Source: Siphlonurus alternatus
Taxonomy: Eukaryota > Arthropoda > Insecta > Ephemeroptera > Siphlonuridae
Direction of reading: 5' to 3'
Assembly (NCBI GenBank): GCA_949825025.1
Contig: OX463778.1
Coordinates: 42,324,646 to 42,388,645 of the forward strand
DNA length: 64,000 nucleotides
A program made the position numbers and the translations under genes. The notes beneath the pieces were generated by a model that was not told the DNA's origin, did no database searches, and saw only the letters and a program-made list of their open reading frames with translations. Of the stretch, positions 46,701 through 60,500 are shown piece after piece (positions within the stretch are counted from its first letter, which is position 1; the number at the start of each line of letters is the position of its first letter).

Positions 46701-47493
46701 CTAGCTGCTCTCCGCTGAACCTTCTCCAACTCCTTCACCCCCACACATCTATATGGGTCCCAAACACAGCAACCATACTCAAGCACTGGTCTCACCAGAG
46801 CTCTGTACGCATTATCTTTAACTACCCTACTGGTACCCTTAAGATTTCTCATGACAAACTCCAAACACCTCCTTCCCTTCGATGTAACATATTTAATATG
46901 TTCATTCCACATTAATTTACTATGAATGACTACACCCAAATATTTATACTTTTCATCCTGCTTCAATAACTCATCATGAAGTAAATACTGCACATCTCTT
47001 TTACGCCTTTTCCTACTAAACACAACTACACAGCACTTAGCGACATTCAACCTCATATCATTATCAATAACCCACCGACACACAGTATTAAGATCCTCTT
47101 GCAGACGAACCACATCATCCTCACTTTCTATCTTCCTATAAACAACACTATCATCTGCAAACAACCTAATCTTTGACCTCACTCCATCAGACAAATCTTC
47201 AATAAAAATCAAAAACAACAATGGACCCAAGACACTACCCTGCGGAACTCCCGAGGAAACAGCAATATATATGAATCAACTTGCGCATGATTACTTTCGG
47301 CACTAGTGCTGCATGTAGGCCAATTCGTCTCTAGTGCAGGATCAGCACGAGCGAACCCTTTGAGCTCAACATCTTTATCACGTTCAACATTTTTTAACGG
47401 TTTAAGTCTATTTTGACGTCTTCGTTTTCTTGCTTCAGAAATGTTAAGAGGTGGTAAAGTTTGTGGTACACTGCTATCTTCTACGAGATTCAT
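41284..47493 (-). CDS. TMEM237: TMEM237 homologue, ciliary transition-zone membrane protein
   Basis: Exons 47493-47281 (provisional), 46242-45977, 45201-44823, 44446-44322, 44267-44090 and 41445-41284 give about 440 residues; human TMEM237 has about 410. The N-terminal half is basic and acidic, and begins near LPPLNISEARKRRRQNRLKP, like the Lys/Arg-rich human start. GKVYVQQGRSF matches the family motif before the membrane domain. Four hydrophobic segments follow: LSIMCHGLLAGMAIWQCIT, IFQSLFYVLSTVACVAVLD, LLALFACCGALICSGI and VRCSLAVASYLIVSLSW, with NETLW between the third and fourth. TMEM237 acts in the ciliary transition zone (Joubert-syndrome module) with other gate proteins. The last exon lies 2.6 kb from the previous one, beyond two palindromes. 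Borders between exons 1 and 2 are uncertain because a retrotransposon fills that intron, and a further upstream coding exon is possible. Confidence 0.92.
41640..41735. repeat. (TA)n microsatellite flanking a palindrome
   Basis: About forty TA repeats in the last intron of TMEM237. The large palindrome at 41740-43308 begins at its end, and TA repeats also follow the palindrome. Confidence 0.95.
41740..43308. mobile_element. 1.57-kb near-perfect palindrome in the TMEM237 last intron
   Basis: The ends are ATGTTAGCACCCAAAGCCG and its complement. The arms are about 750 bp, with only a short spacer (about 42495-42655) between them. The arms are so alike that identical 60-residue frames appear on opposite strands at 41928-42110 and 42939-43121; these are mirror images of repeat DNA, not genes. 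The outer 300 bp of each arm repeat the motifs CAAAGCCGA, GCGCATTTC and AAAACTAG. It sits between TA tracts, suggesting insertion into TA. No transposase frame. Confidence 0.92.
43327..43675. mobile_element. 349-bp foldback element between TA tracts
   Basis: The ends are ATCGTCGTTGTAGCGCTC and its complement. The arms repeat TTGACCAATCTA and TATAAGTTTTGAC. The centre includes GGTGCCATCTTGTGGCAAA. It lies only about 20 bp from the larger palindrome and is likewise embedded in (TA)n. Confidence 0.88.
43676..43728. repeat. (TA)n microsatellite
   Basis: About twenty-five TA units directly right of the foldback element at 43327-43675. Confidence 0.95.
46250..47272 (-). pseudogene. 5'-truncated non-LTR retrotransposon filling TMEM237 intron 1
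   Basis: Same orientation as TMEM237. The frame is open from about 47262 to the stop at 46277-46279 without interruption. It begins in the middle of the reverse transcriptase at SSGVPQGSVLGPLLFLIF, followed by the catalytic FADD box (IRLFADDSVVY), the thumb region (LNVAKC, YKYLGVVI) and a C-terminal part with RPVLEYGCCVWDPY. After the stop comes a TAATATTATTATTATTAT tail, as in CR1/L2/Jockey-like elements. Only about 10 bp separate its left edge from the TMEM237 exon and about 15 bp its tail from the acceptor. It lacks the endonuclease and the start of the reverse transcriptase, so it is inactive. The clade assignment is approximate. Confidence 0.9.
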
Positions 47494-48130
47494 AATTTTC
47501 TGGTTCTTGAATAGATTATTTCTATTCCAAACTAAACAAAAAATAATGCAGATTATTAAAAAAAAAAATACAGCAAACAGATCATTGCATGAATGCAAAT
47601 CATATTTTTTAGAAGTACAAAAACCGTATAGAAAACTTCAGAGACGCTCCACTGTCTGTGGACAGTGTGGACGCCGACTATATTACTCTTCGGTTGACGG
47701 TGGACGCTTTGAATTGACGATTGATGTATTGACTTCGGGTCTGCGGACCAAGTAAAGACGGTCGTGAGACGGTGGAGCGACTGCATGGATACTGGAGCGC
47801 TGGAGCGGCTCTAAAAATAAAAGTCAGCTGATTTCAAACTGAGGAATGTTTCCGAATGTAAACAAAATCTACGCAAGGCACGACGGGAAAATTCTTTTTT
47901 ACACGCAGGGCGCCAAAATTATTGAAAGTTTTATTTAAATAAATTTAATAACATATACGTACAATTATTGTGTTTATTAATTATTAAGATAAAAAATACT
48001 TTAAATCTTTAATTAATGTAATATATTGCTATATATATTATTTGAAAAATACCATTAATCATTAATTGTAACTTACATTGTAAATGCGCGCGCGCGCGGT
48101 GCCGGCCGGAGCATGCAGATCGATCGATAT
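47494..48130. other. 5' flank of TMEM237
   Basis: A splice acceptor (TTTTGTTTAG) at about 47532 suggests a 5' UTR intron or a further upstream exon. The block 47630-47830 is GC-richer, with repeated GGAGCG and GTCCAC-like words, and may be the promoter or first exon. I find no X-box there. Confidence 0.4.
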
Positions 48131-48135
48131 TATTA

Positions 48136-49328
<1,193 letters not shown>

Positions 49329-49468
49329 GGCTTGTTTGTAAACCCTGCTTGGTGTACACTTTCTACACCCAATTGACCTTATGTGCATGGGATATATCCC
49401 ATGCACATAAGGTCGATTGGGTGCAGAAAGTGTACACGTACCGATCGAGCAGGGTTTACGAACAGAGC
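49329..49468. mobile_element. Small near-perfect palindrome, TGTTTGTAAACCCTGC
   Basis: The arms of about 60 bp meet at CCCATGCACATAAGG and its mirror, with GGGATATATCCC at the centre. The outer ends are GGCTTGTTTGTAAACCC and GGGTTTACGAACAGAGC. It lies about 180 bp beyond the bestrophin stop and could form a hairpin in the 3' UTR. Related to 20225-20432. Confidence 0.85.
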
Positions 49469-49650
49469 TATTAATACAATTTTGAGGGTTCACACAGTAA
49501 AATAAAAATATAAAACAACAAAAATTTAAATCATTATCAGCATGAATTATAATTTATATAATTAATTCTGTATTATTGTACTTAAAAACAAAAAGTCTTG
49601 TAAGGTGCACCAGGCTAGGTGGTGACCACGAGGCCTGGGATTGGTGCTTG

Positions 49651-52600
49651 TCACACAGGATCCTCAGTTGACTGGCGTACTGACTTAATAGACACAGAGG
49701 GAGCATTGAGGAGAAGACTCTGTGTGTCTGCCGAAGTGCCCGACTCCATGGCAGATACATCCTGCATTTCTGCCGGCCTCAGTCGAGATTGCTCATCCTC
49801 TGAGGAGCCACTACTGTCTATGCTTGGCTTCCTTCGAGGTCTCAGACCACCTGGAGGAACTGAGAGGGGGGCACTTTTGACAAAGCGGGGTTCTGGCAGG
49901 CTCTCAATGGTGGGGCTAGGAGTGGTGGGTACAGCCACTGCAAAAATATCTTGCATGTGAGGGCGAGGTTCAGGCTTGCGCATTGAGATTACCGTTGCCT
50001 GCTCATCTAATTCAGGTATAACTTGCTCGGCTATGGCTGATCCAGGAACACCACCACGAGTGTGTAGGCTCTGGTTACTTTGGAACATATCCGTACGACT
50101 CCCTGAAACATCCAATTTATTTTACTAAGTTAGTAATTTTTTTTCATCCTAAATATTTAAACACCTCAAAAACTTTATCATAAAAAAATCCATAAATTAA
50201 TGAAAGGCATGCATGCACAAAAAAATTAATAAGCTATATTTTAGGGCAAGATGTTTATGCGATATGGTTAACAAAAACTTGAATAATCTAATAGTCCTAC
50301 TACTAAATCTTATTGCTTAGATAGTAAAAACTTAATTAATTAAGCAATAAATAATACACCATACAAAATAAAGCAAAAAATTTGCATACATAATTTAATT
50401 AATTATGATATACTCTTAAATAAATTAGACCTGATAAGCTAGTTTTTATTTAATATATTATATATATATATTCTATAATGTATGTTTCTAGTGCTGTTAA
50501 TATGTACACTTTCTGTGTTTAATAAAAGACTAATAATATATATATATATATATATACCATTCCAGGCGTTCCAGCAACAACAGTATATGTAAAAACTCGT
50601 TTTATTACGCAACTTAATTGTTGTTAGCTAGCTAGGTGAAACTCGATTTTGAGTAAAAGTGATCGCGGTCCCATAAAAAATAATTAGCATTTCATGAATT
50701 AGAAAAAAAATCTTGACGCAAGGTAATAGTCGATACAAGGTAAAAACCTAATTTCCTCTGGGTCCATTGACTTAAAACATAACAAGTTTCACTGTATAAG
50801 TACCGTTTTGTAAAAACAAATAAAAAAAAACAGTTTTGCTTTATTAAAAGACATGACAATTATATATTGTACATGAAAATAATATGTGTTCAACATTTTC
50901 TGTGAACTCTATATGGTCATCACCCAGCAATGAAAATGAGCCACGTACCTGTCTCGCTGTTTGAGGAGGGCGGTTCCCTGGAAAACATGCGACGGAGCAC
51001 ATTGGTGATGGAGGCGACACGTGGCAGAGACATTGCTGGGGCGCTGTCCGCCAGAGTGCTCAGGCTGGCACTGGAACGAGCCGAGAGGTGACGCTCTCGG
51101 GTGCTCATGCGACTGTTGCTGCGCTTTGGTGTCCGGTTGGAGTCTGCACTGGTCATTCTGCCTCCCAGGAACTACAGAATATGAAAAATGTTACCTCAGT
51201 GAAAAAATTCTTTACTAAAATAACAGTATAAAAAAGCATTATAAAAAAAAAGTATTAATAGTCTGATATATTTAAACAAAGAATAGCAACCATTTTTTTA
51301 TTTTACTTCCATTTTTAATATTCATATATTATAAAACAATATATGTGTCAATATAATATACAATTCCCTAATGCTTCCTGTCATAAAGATGGTTCATCTG
51401 ATCCTAGTGGATGTTTCCAGTGAATGAACACTTCTGTAAATGGACTGCTAAACAATATATAATTTTCATTTACCCCATGGGATTTTCTCTAAACTTTTTG
51501 ACTAACATAATTATTATTTTAACGTTATAATTACATTGTAAACCACTATTGAAAATTTTGAATTAAAAATATACGCACTGTATTGCCCATAAAATAAATA
51601 AATAAATAAAAATAATAAATAAGCATTGTAAATTTACTACACACCTATACTATAGAGTTGTTTGCTGTTTATGTTTACGTGGGAAAATAGAATAGCAGGT
51701 ATATGAACGGTCAGGTCCTCAGGAGGGGGAGTTGGGGGCAAAGAAGAGAAAGTGGAGGTCCATCAACTACTATGGCATTAGATAGGAGAGATGACAAAGA
51801 AAAAATAATAATAGAAAAAAAAAAGTTTTGATTATTCTTTAATTATGAGATTTTTTATGCTGTCTAGTGTCTATCGTTTATTGGTGTATTTTTACAAATT
51901 TTTAAACCTGATTTATTTTGTTTAATAAAGTGAAAAAAAAAAATCAATATATAATTTGTTTACTAGCTAGTCTATTATTCTGGTGATACATAGGGTAGCC
52001 TAACTTACAGGGGCATGAAGTCAGCACAATCAACTCTATAGTAGTTAACCTTTTCAGCAATAAAATTACGTAAAATATATTTATATATATATATTTTTTT
52101 GTAACATTTAGTAAAATTTTGCAGTTTGACATCTACAAAAATTACCGCAGTATCCTCGCCACGCGGCAGACTTGATGAGATTAGAGCGTCGTCTGGGTGT
52201 ACTTCGATATTGGCTGTGGAGGGCTCAGGGATCTCCTCGCGATACTGTTCAGCCGCAACAGTGTAAGGCAGCTCCACGGGGAACACCTCGTCCCAATACT
52301 GGTCACGCAGCAGCTCAGGATGCTCATGGTGCATCTCGTCAACAATCAGGTAAGATACCTGCAGACAGCCTGTGTTATCTCGAGTCTCGGGGTTGGCTGG
52401 TTGGCGTGTGAACTTACCTGTAGGTTACGGTCTACGATCCAGTTCACTTCGAAATCATCATCATCCTCGCCAAAAGGATTTATAAGAGATTCAGCCACTT
52501 TTAACCACCCCATATAGAAAAAGAACTGGAAAAAAACAAGAATTTTTAGCAATTTTTAATAAAAAGGAACGCTCAAAAGTACCATATTATATAGTATAAT

Positions 52601-54541
52601 ATATCATATATATATAATTATATATATATATTATATATACATATAAATATAAATACGATCATAGATCGTGTCCCCCCCCCCTCTTTTTTCTTTTTACCAC
52701 GTAAATTTTGACCATAGAAAAAAAGAGCATTATATAATTATAATATATAAAATAGATAGTGAACTATCTCACCTGCAGCGTGGTGAATATCGGGAAGTAG
52801 AGATCTATGCTGTAGCGGTGACGATGGCTTGAGTTCGCGTTAGGCTCGACCTCCACCCACTGTCGTCCCACAATGGCGGTTATGAAGAAGGAGTAAACAG
52901 CAAGCGTCACCACCTGTGTGTACACCAGTGGGATGGAGATGGTATCGTAGCTGAGGAGTAGCCCACACTGTCCGCGAAACTTGTTCAGCTCGTCCAGGAT
53001 CGTCTTGACCGCGAAGTCATCGCGTATGCGGCCTTCTCGTCGCGCACGCGTCACGATACTCGCCGCCCAAACTATAGGCAGCCAGTGCTTTGAGTGACGA
53101 GGAAACTTGCGATTCAGTTCTTCCATTATAACTCGCTCGTTGTCCAGCAACAAACCTGAGAGACACACAAAGAGAAGACAAACGTATTAAATATTAATTT
53201 ATTATAATGTTTCAGCTTATCTTAATTATAATATAAAATATATTGGAATTAAAAACAAAACTTAAGATATTTTGAAGAATCGTAAATTAAAAAAATATTG
53301 CACAAAGTGCTTGGGTCATTTCAACATTATCTTGTGAATAAATGTTTAATCGTTAATTGTAATTATATACGCACGCAAAATAATAGTTGATAAAGTTAGT
53401 TAAAAATTCATTTTAATGGGGTACTGACCAAAAAAAAGTGTCAAGTTTTTGTCAACATTTCAAAAGGCACGAGAATTTCATAAAGAACGAGCCCTACTAC
53501 AGCATTCTACGACAATTTCCTGATTTTATATGAATTTTTAAAACCTCTCAAAAATGACGTCATAGCATTGAATCTTAAATGGAAAAATAGATCAGTTAGC
53601 AGTTAGCATTGTGTCAAATCCCATACTTAATATTGAAATGTAACCAAAACTTCATTTGCAAGGTTTTTAGGTGATAGAATCACGATAATGAAGGTTTCAA
53701 ATTCCTACCTCAATAGCTTTTCATTTTAGCAATGTTAACTGATGCATTTTTCCATTTAAGATTCAATGCTATGACGTCATCAAAAAAAACTTTAAAAATT
53801 CATATAAAATCAGCAAATTGTCGTATAATGCTCTAATAGGGCTCGTTCTTCATAGAATTCACAGTACTTTTTACTAGTATTGCTACCTCAAATACCGGTC
53901 AATACCCCATTCTATTTTTCTTATTAGAGGACGGAAAAGAATGATAAAAATAAAATAACTATATATACGCAATTAATACAATATATCAAAATTCAATGCT
54001 TTCACCCCGGTGTATCCATGATGCTGTGTGGTAAAATTCAAGAGATATTCAACAAACCTCACTGTTTGTTTCATAATATTTTTTATTATTGTTTCTAACG
54101 CGCTGAAAATAATTTACTGACTAAATTATGAATTAAAACTCGCGTCTTTTTTTTTTTTTAAACCTACGCTCAATTGCCTCCAAGTTTTAAGAATTGAGTG
54201 GGCTGCAAAATAAGATTTGAAAGACTGCATGACGTCAGAAACAAATATAGCATGCCATATAGCCCGTCCTCCCAGAGGCTCCATTTCGTTTTTTATTCCA
54301 TATAAAATATAAAGAACTACTATACGAAGACACGTATATACGATTAGATTAAATGAATGAAAATATTATGTAGCCTTCTAATAAAAAAAATCTCTAATAT
54401 AAATTTTCCAATAGGAAAGAAACCGGAGGAGTACTTAAACAAATATAAATATAATGTAATAATATATTTCTAGCTTTAAATTTTTGGAGAGTAGCAATAA
54501 TATGCAGAACTCAAAATTATAATATATATATTAGGATTATT

Positions 54542-54598
<57 letters not shown>

Positions 54599-57500
54599 TT
54601 TGTTCTTCATATTTTTTTATATGCTTCGCTCTTGTTTATTTCTGCGATTAAAATAAAATGCGCATGGAATATTTTTTATAAACGAGACCTTAATTAAGTT
54701 CCAATACTTCCACCCGAAGGAAATCTTAGTTCTATCAGTTACAATTGTTTGCTCGGCAATTCGTCGGTGGACAAACAATTAGCGCTATGAGGTGATGAGT
54801 TGAGTAGTGTGTATATAGTGTATAGTGACGGTTCGGTGGCGTCAGCTAAGTTTCTGTTACGATCCCACCAAGCTGCTGATTGGCACAAGAGGAGAGTAAA
54901 AACTCAGTAAAGAGACATTTGGGAAAAAAAAAAAAAAAACTCCCAACACTTTAATTCCATACACGCTTCCTACTTGAAGCTTCTTCAGTAAGAATTTTGT
55001 TGTAAAAAATGTACGTATTAAACAGTTTAAATTGCTGTAAAGATTTATATATCATGATACAATTGAAAACAATTCAAACCTATAATAATAATTAATATAT
55101 ATTCTATTTTACTACTTATATCAGTATAATTACATATTGTACTAAAATTCAAGAGTATCAATAAATCAAATAAAAATCCTAATATGGATAAAATCTTGAC
55201 TATAATATTCATATTCAGATGTCGATTATAATATTGTATTCGCACCATCAACCATGACTATATAATAGCTGGGAGTGGGCTGGGTTTGGAGATCGTGCAA
55301 CGCATACATTATGGCCATTACCGGCTCTCGTTTGATGATGACTATGATGAGTACGTACCAGCTTCGACGAAGTGTTCGAGCGTGGGGAATCGCTTCTTGA
55401 CGCGAGGGCTGATCATGGTGAAGACCAGCGCCAGACACGCGCACACGTAACGCATGATGGTGCGCCGCATCAGTCGTCCGCGTTCGTCCTGCAAAAGCGG
55501 CAATGACCATCAGATACCGGCACCCAGCTAGATATAGACACCAGTAACAACTCCCAAAGCTAACTACTGGTTAATATAATAATAACAAAGATAATATATT
55601 ATAAATATATTAGCATGATCGTAATATATTCCAGATTCCAGGGCACCATGCACGTCGGAAAATATATTTTCGCCTGCAACAAACACCGCCTGAAAATATT
55701 TACAATTTTAAAGCATTATATATATTGCTCTGATCATGCAAGAGTTAAGAATTATTGACGTATCCTCAGTAAATAATTAATTATATTTATGAAAGAACAT
55801 GCTTTAGGGGGCTTGTCTTGTCTCTTGATGTCTATATATATTTTTTTTTACTGACTTTATCTCAAACTAGATTATTAATTTATCAGCTATCATTGCAAAT
55901 ATTTATATACGTGATTGAGAGTAGATCAATTGATGTTTAGTAGCTTGATATAAGATTGTTTTAACCTAAATAAATTTGAAATTCGATGATGCTATTCAGT
56001 GAAATTATTATAGAGGGATAAAAATATGATGTTCGTTTGGTTGCAGTGCCTTGCAGCCTGCAGCCGCTGCCGATCAATGCAGATATCACACTATGGTAGA
56101 AATTTCTCTAAATTATTAAAAACAATACCATTCAGTCATACACAGCATCACCCTGAAAAAAATCGAATACAAAACAAATGTTCTGCAAGAACAGTTCCAC
56201 TCGAATCCAACACGTGTTTTCAACGAGATAAGATGATTTCACTTCGTACAGCTATAGGCGAAGGGATTGGCTTCAAATATAATTAAAAGATTAAAACTTT
56301 ACAAGTCACGATACCATATTGCACCAAACATCCTGTACAAGTAAAAGTTCAAATCATAAAAACACACCCAGCAAACTACAAAAAACAAACAAAACAAACT
56401 CCGAGCACCATGCAGAACAATATACATACAATTTCGACATTGTTATATACAAAACTAAAAACGATTTAAAAATCAGAACGAGCTACAATGATTTGTCAAA
56501 CATTGAACAGAAACTATAAACTATGCAAAGAAAACTCACAATCAAATTCGTATTGCGTATAGGACACAAACATGATGTTCTCATGTATATACTCATGCTG
56601 ATACATACAACCAAAAAACTGTGGCAAATTTGCAACTTCTTAAAAGCTGTAATTCTGCCATATGCAGATATGCTTATGATAATATAATACAAGGACTAAA
56701 TTACGGGATTCAAACAAGTTTTTTATGCAATAATTCATTGCAATCCATGCAGTGATCAACTTATCTTCATTATATATATTAAATTTATATTTAAAATCAC
56801 AAGATTCTGATTAACTATTTTGGTCAGAATTGTTATTGCATTATTGTATGTTTAAGTTTTCTTGTTTCACAATGAATAAACTGCTTGGTTTGAAATAAGT
56901 TACTATATAATATTATAATAGCATAGATGGGAGTTTCATGAACTTTTCGATTATTGAAGATTGGATTTACTGTTACGTTAATAATAAATAAGTAAAATTA
57001 CAATAGTATTAGTTAGATATACTGTATTTTTTTAATCCTTCAAAGAAAGAACTGCTCAGTAAACTTGTTTAATGCATTTCCTTATTTCTGAATGATACCA
57101 CGATTCACACCGTTAATTCTACGACGTGCATGATCATAACTGACATTAATAAAATATAAATTTACAAGTTATATTTAATTAACCTACACATTCTGTATGT
57201 TTGTACTTTACTCATGCCAATCAAGGCGAAAAAAACATCAACAAAACAAAAACACGCCCCAACCCATTTTATAGTTAAAAAATTAAAGGAATCTCACGTA
57301 CGAGTCCGGAACGCTCAACGCCTCTCTTTTTAATTTTTTCGCATCAATAAAATTTGACCACATACAAACGCGTGATAAGAAGGAAAATTGACACCTTTAA
57401 AAATTATCGTTCTCATTTAATTAATTAAAACTTTAATTCTTCCTTTCATGTGCTCTTGTTGCAAATGGTCATAATTAATGTTGATGAAATGAAGCGTGGA

Positions 57501-60500
57501 GGTGACGGACGGCACATACAGACCTCTTTGCCGCTCACCTGTCCGTGGATGGTGGCGCTGACGAACACAGCGATTGGGTCAGGCCATGGGATGTTTTGGT
57601 ACTGGTTCCACCATCGTGTCATTACTATAGATACGTAGAAGCCGAGCACGAACGAGAGCGGTATAAGTTCGCTATACGTTTCGCAGTAGTGCACCAGGTC
57701 CTCAAACACTCTGCAACAATGAGGAAATATAATAAAATAATAAGAGACCATGCTAACATCAGTCAGACGCACAAAACTCACTTTTATCATAAAAAAGTTG
57801 AGAAAAGTGAGTTTTGTATTACGTTACAGCACATTTTAAAGTTTTATACAGAGTGAACCACAATTCGCGTGCCAACTTTTTTCGTAAATTTGATATTGCA
57901 AAAATTTTCGTACAAACTTCAAACTTGGTACACTTGTAGCTGAGGGTTGTAAAAATTAGTTCAGGGTGTTAAAATTTTTATTGGACACCAATAACACCCC
58001 TTTCAGGGGTGGTTTTTAAAAAAATTATTTTCGCCTTATGGAAATTCAATGTTAAATACAACTTTTTTTGAAATCATTGGAATTTTGCGGAAAAAGTTTC
58101 TAGCATAAGGTAATCGACCGTCCTGAACTCAGAAATAGTTTTAGATTTTTTCCCCGACGCACCCCTGAGGGTGGAGACCTACCCCTAAAATCCATTTTCC
58201 TTAAAAATTGTGCTAAAATTATGAAATTAATTTTCAAGGGGTAATCGACCCTCCTGAACTCGGTAATAATTTTAGATTTTTTCTCCGACGTACCCCTGAG
58301 GGTGGAGACCTACCCCTAAAATCCATTTTCCTTAAAAATTGTGCTAAAATTATGAAATTAATTTTCAATGGGTAATCGACCCTCCTGAACTCGGAAATAA
58401 TTTTAGATTTTTTCCCCGACGCACCCCTGAGGGTGGAGACCTACCCCTAAAATCCATTTTCCTTAAAAATTGTGAAATTAATTTCCTAGGTGTAATTGAC
58501 CCTCCTGAACTCGGAAATAATTTTAGATTTTCTTCCCCGATGCAACTCTGAGGGTAAACTGCTACCCACCATGTCCTTCTTTCTTAATTATCGAGTAGAA
58601 ATTGCGAATTAATTTTTTTTCAGGATGTATCGAAACTTTTCAGAGAAAAAATATCCCAGACTGACCCCTTCACTTGCAGCATGACAATGGTTTCACTCAA
58701 TGTGTCCACTGTTAATTGGCGTGATGGCACATGTTGGTCCGCTCAACGTGGCCATGTGTGTAGGTGCATAGCCTCTAACATCTGAGGTGTGACTAATTCC
58801 ATGCAACGTCTGATCTCCACTTTCTGTTTGTCAATTCGTCTCAAATCTCTTCTTGTGAACATTTTTCTTCAGAAAGAGATTTGAGACCATTGACGAGCTA
58901 AAAGTGACAGACGTTATGTGGAATTGGTTACATCTCAGTTGTTAAAGGCACACATAGCCTCGTTGTGCAGACCAACATGTGCCTTCACGCCATGCAATTA
59001 ACGGTGAACACATCCATCGTCATGCTGCAAGTGAAGAGGTGATTTTTTTTATGAAAGATTTTGATAAATTCCGAAAAAAATTTAATTCACAATTTCTACT
59101 TGATTATTAAGGAGAAAAGATATGGTGGGTAGCCGTTGACCCTCAGGATTGCGTTAGGGAAAAAATCTAAAATTATTTCCGAGTTCAGAAGGGTAGAGTA
59201 CCCCTTGAAAATTAATTTTACAATTTTATCACAATTTTTAAGGAAAATGGATTTTAGGGGTAGTTCTTTACCCTCAGGAGTGCGCCGGGGAAAAAATCTA
59301 AAATTATTTCCGAGTTCAGGAGGGTCGATTACTCCTTGAAAATTAATTTCATAATTTTAGCACAATTTTTAAGGAAAATGGATTTTAGGGGTAGGTCTCC
59401 ACCCTCAGGGGTGCGTCGGGGAAAAAATCTAAAATTATTTCCGAGTTCAGGAAGGTCGATTACCCCTTGAAAATTAATTTCATAATTTTAGCACAATTTT
59501 TAAGGAAAATGGATTTTAGGGGTAGGTCTCCACCCTCAGGGGTGCGTCGGGGAAAAAATCTAAAATTATTTCCGAGTTCAGGAGGGTCGATTACCCCTTG
59601 AAAATTAATTTCATAATTTTAGCACAATTTTTAAGGAAAATGGATTTTAGGGGTAGGTCTCCACCCTCAGGGGTGCGTCGGGGAAAAAATCTAAAATTAT
59701 TTCTGAGTTCAAGACGGTCGATTACCTTATGCTAGAAACTTTTTCCGCAAAATTCCAATGATTTCAAAAAAAGTTGTATTTAACATTGAATTTCCATAAG
59801 GCGAAAATAATTTTTTTAAAAACCACCCCTGAAAGGGGTGTTATTGGTGTTTAATAAAAATTTTAACACCCTGAACTAATTTTTACAACCCTCAGCTACA
59901 AGTGTACCAAATTTGAAGTTTGTACGAAAATTTTTGCAATACCAAATTTACGAAAAAAGTTGGCACGCGAATTGTGGTTCACTCTGTATAGCGGGTATGA
60001 AAGTAAATATAAGTTATTGATTATAATCAATGAACTTAATGAAAATGAGTAAATAATAATCATATAATAAATATATTATTTTAATAAAAGAATGAAAATA
60101 TATTGAATTTCAATCGAACCAACGTTAATTAGTATATCATGCATGCATAGACATGACTTATATAGAGAGAAATGACTGCATGCATGAGTAATGAGAATTT
60201 ATTATTCATAGAATAATAATTAAAAGAAGAAGCAATCTATTTGCAAACATTCTTTTTTTATTGCAAGTGTCAGTGCTGCTTTTTTTTTTCATCTTCATGT
60301 ATAATTGCAAAAGATTTTTGAAAACTTGATCATAATTAATATAGATAGTTTTTTTACGGTTTATTATAAATCTTTATATTTTCAATTAGTTTTTTAAAAT
60401 GATAATTTCTATAATAATATATTATATACTCACGCATGTTAAATTTATTCCCGTATATATGTTTATTTAATGATTATGTTCAAACTGTTCAAAGCAATCA

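Noticed and set aside
49619..49960. 113-residue plus-strand ORF
   Set aside because: It lies antisense to the last bestrophin exon, whose minus-strand frame joins in phase to the rest of the gene.
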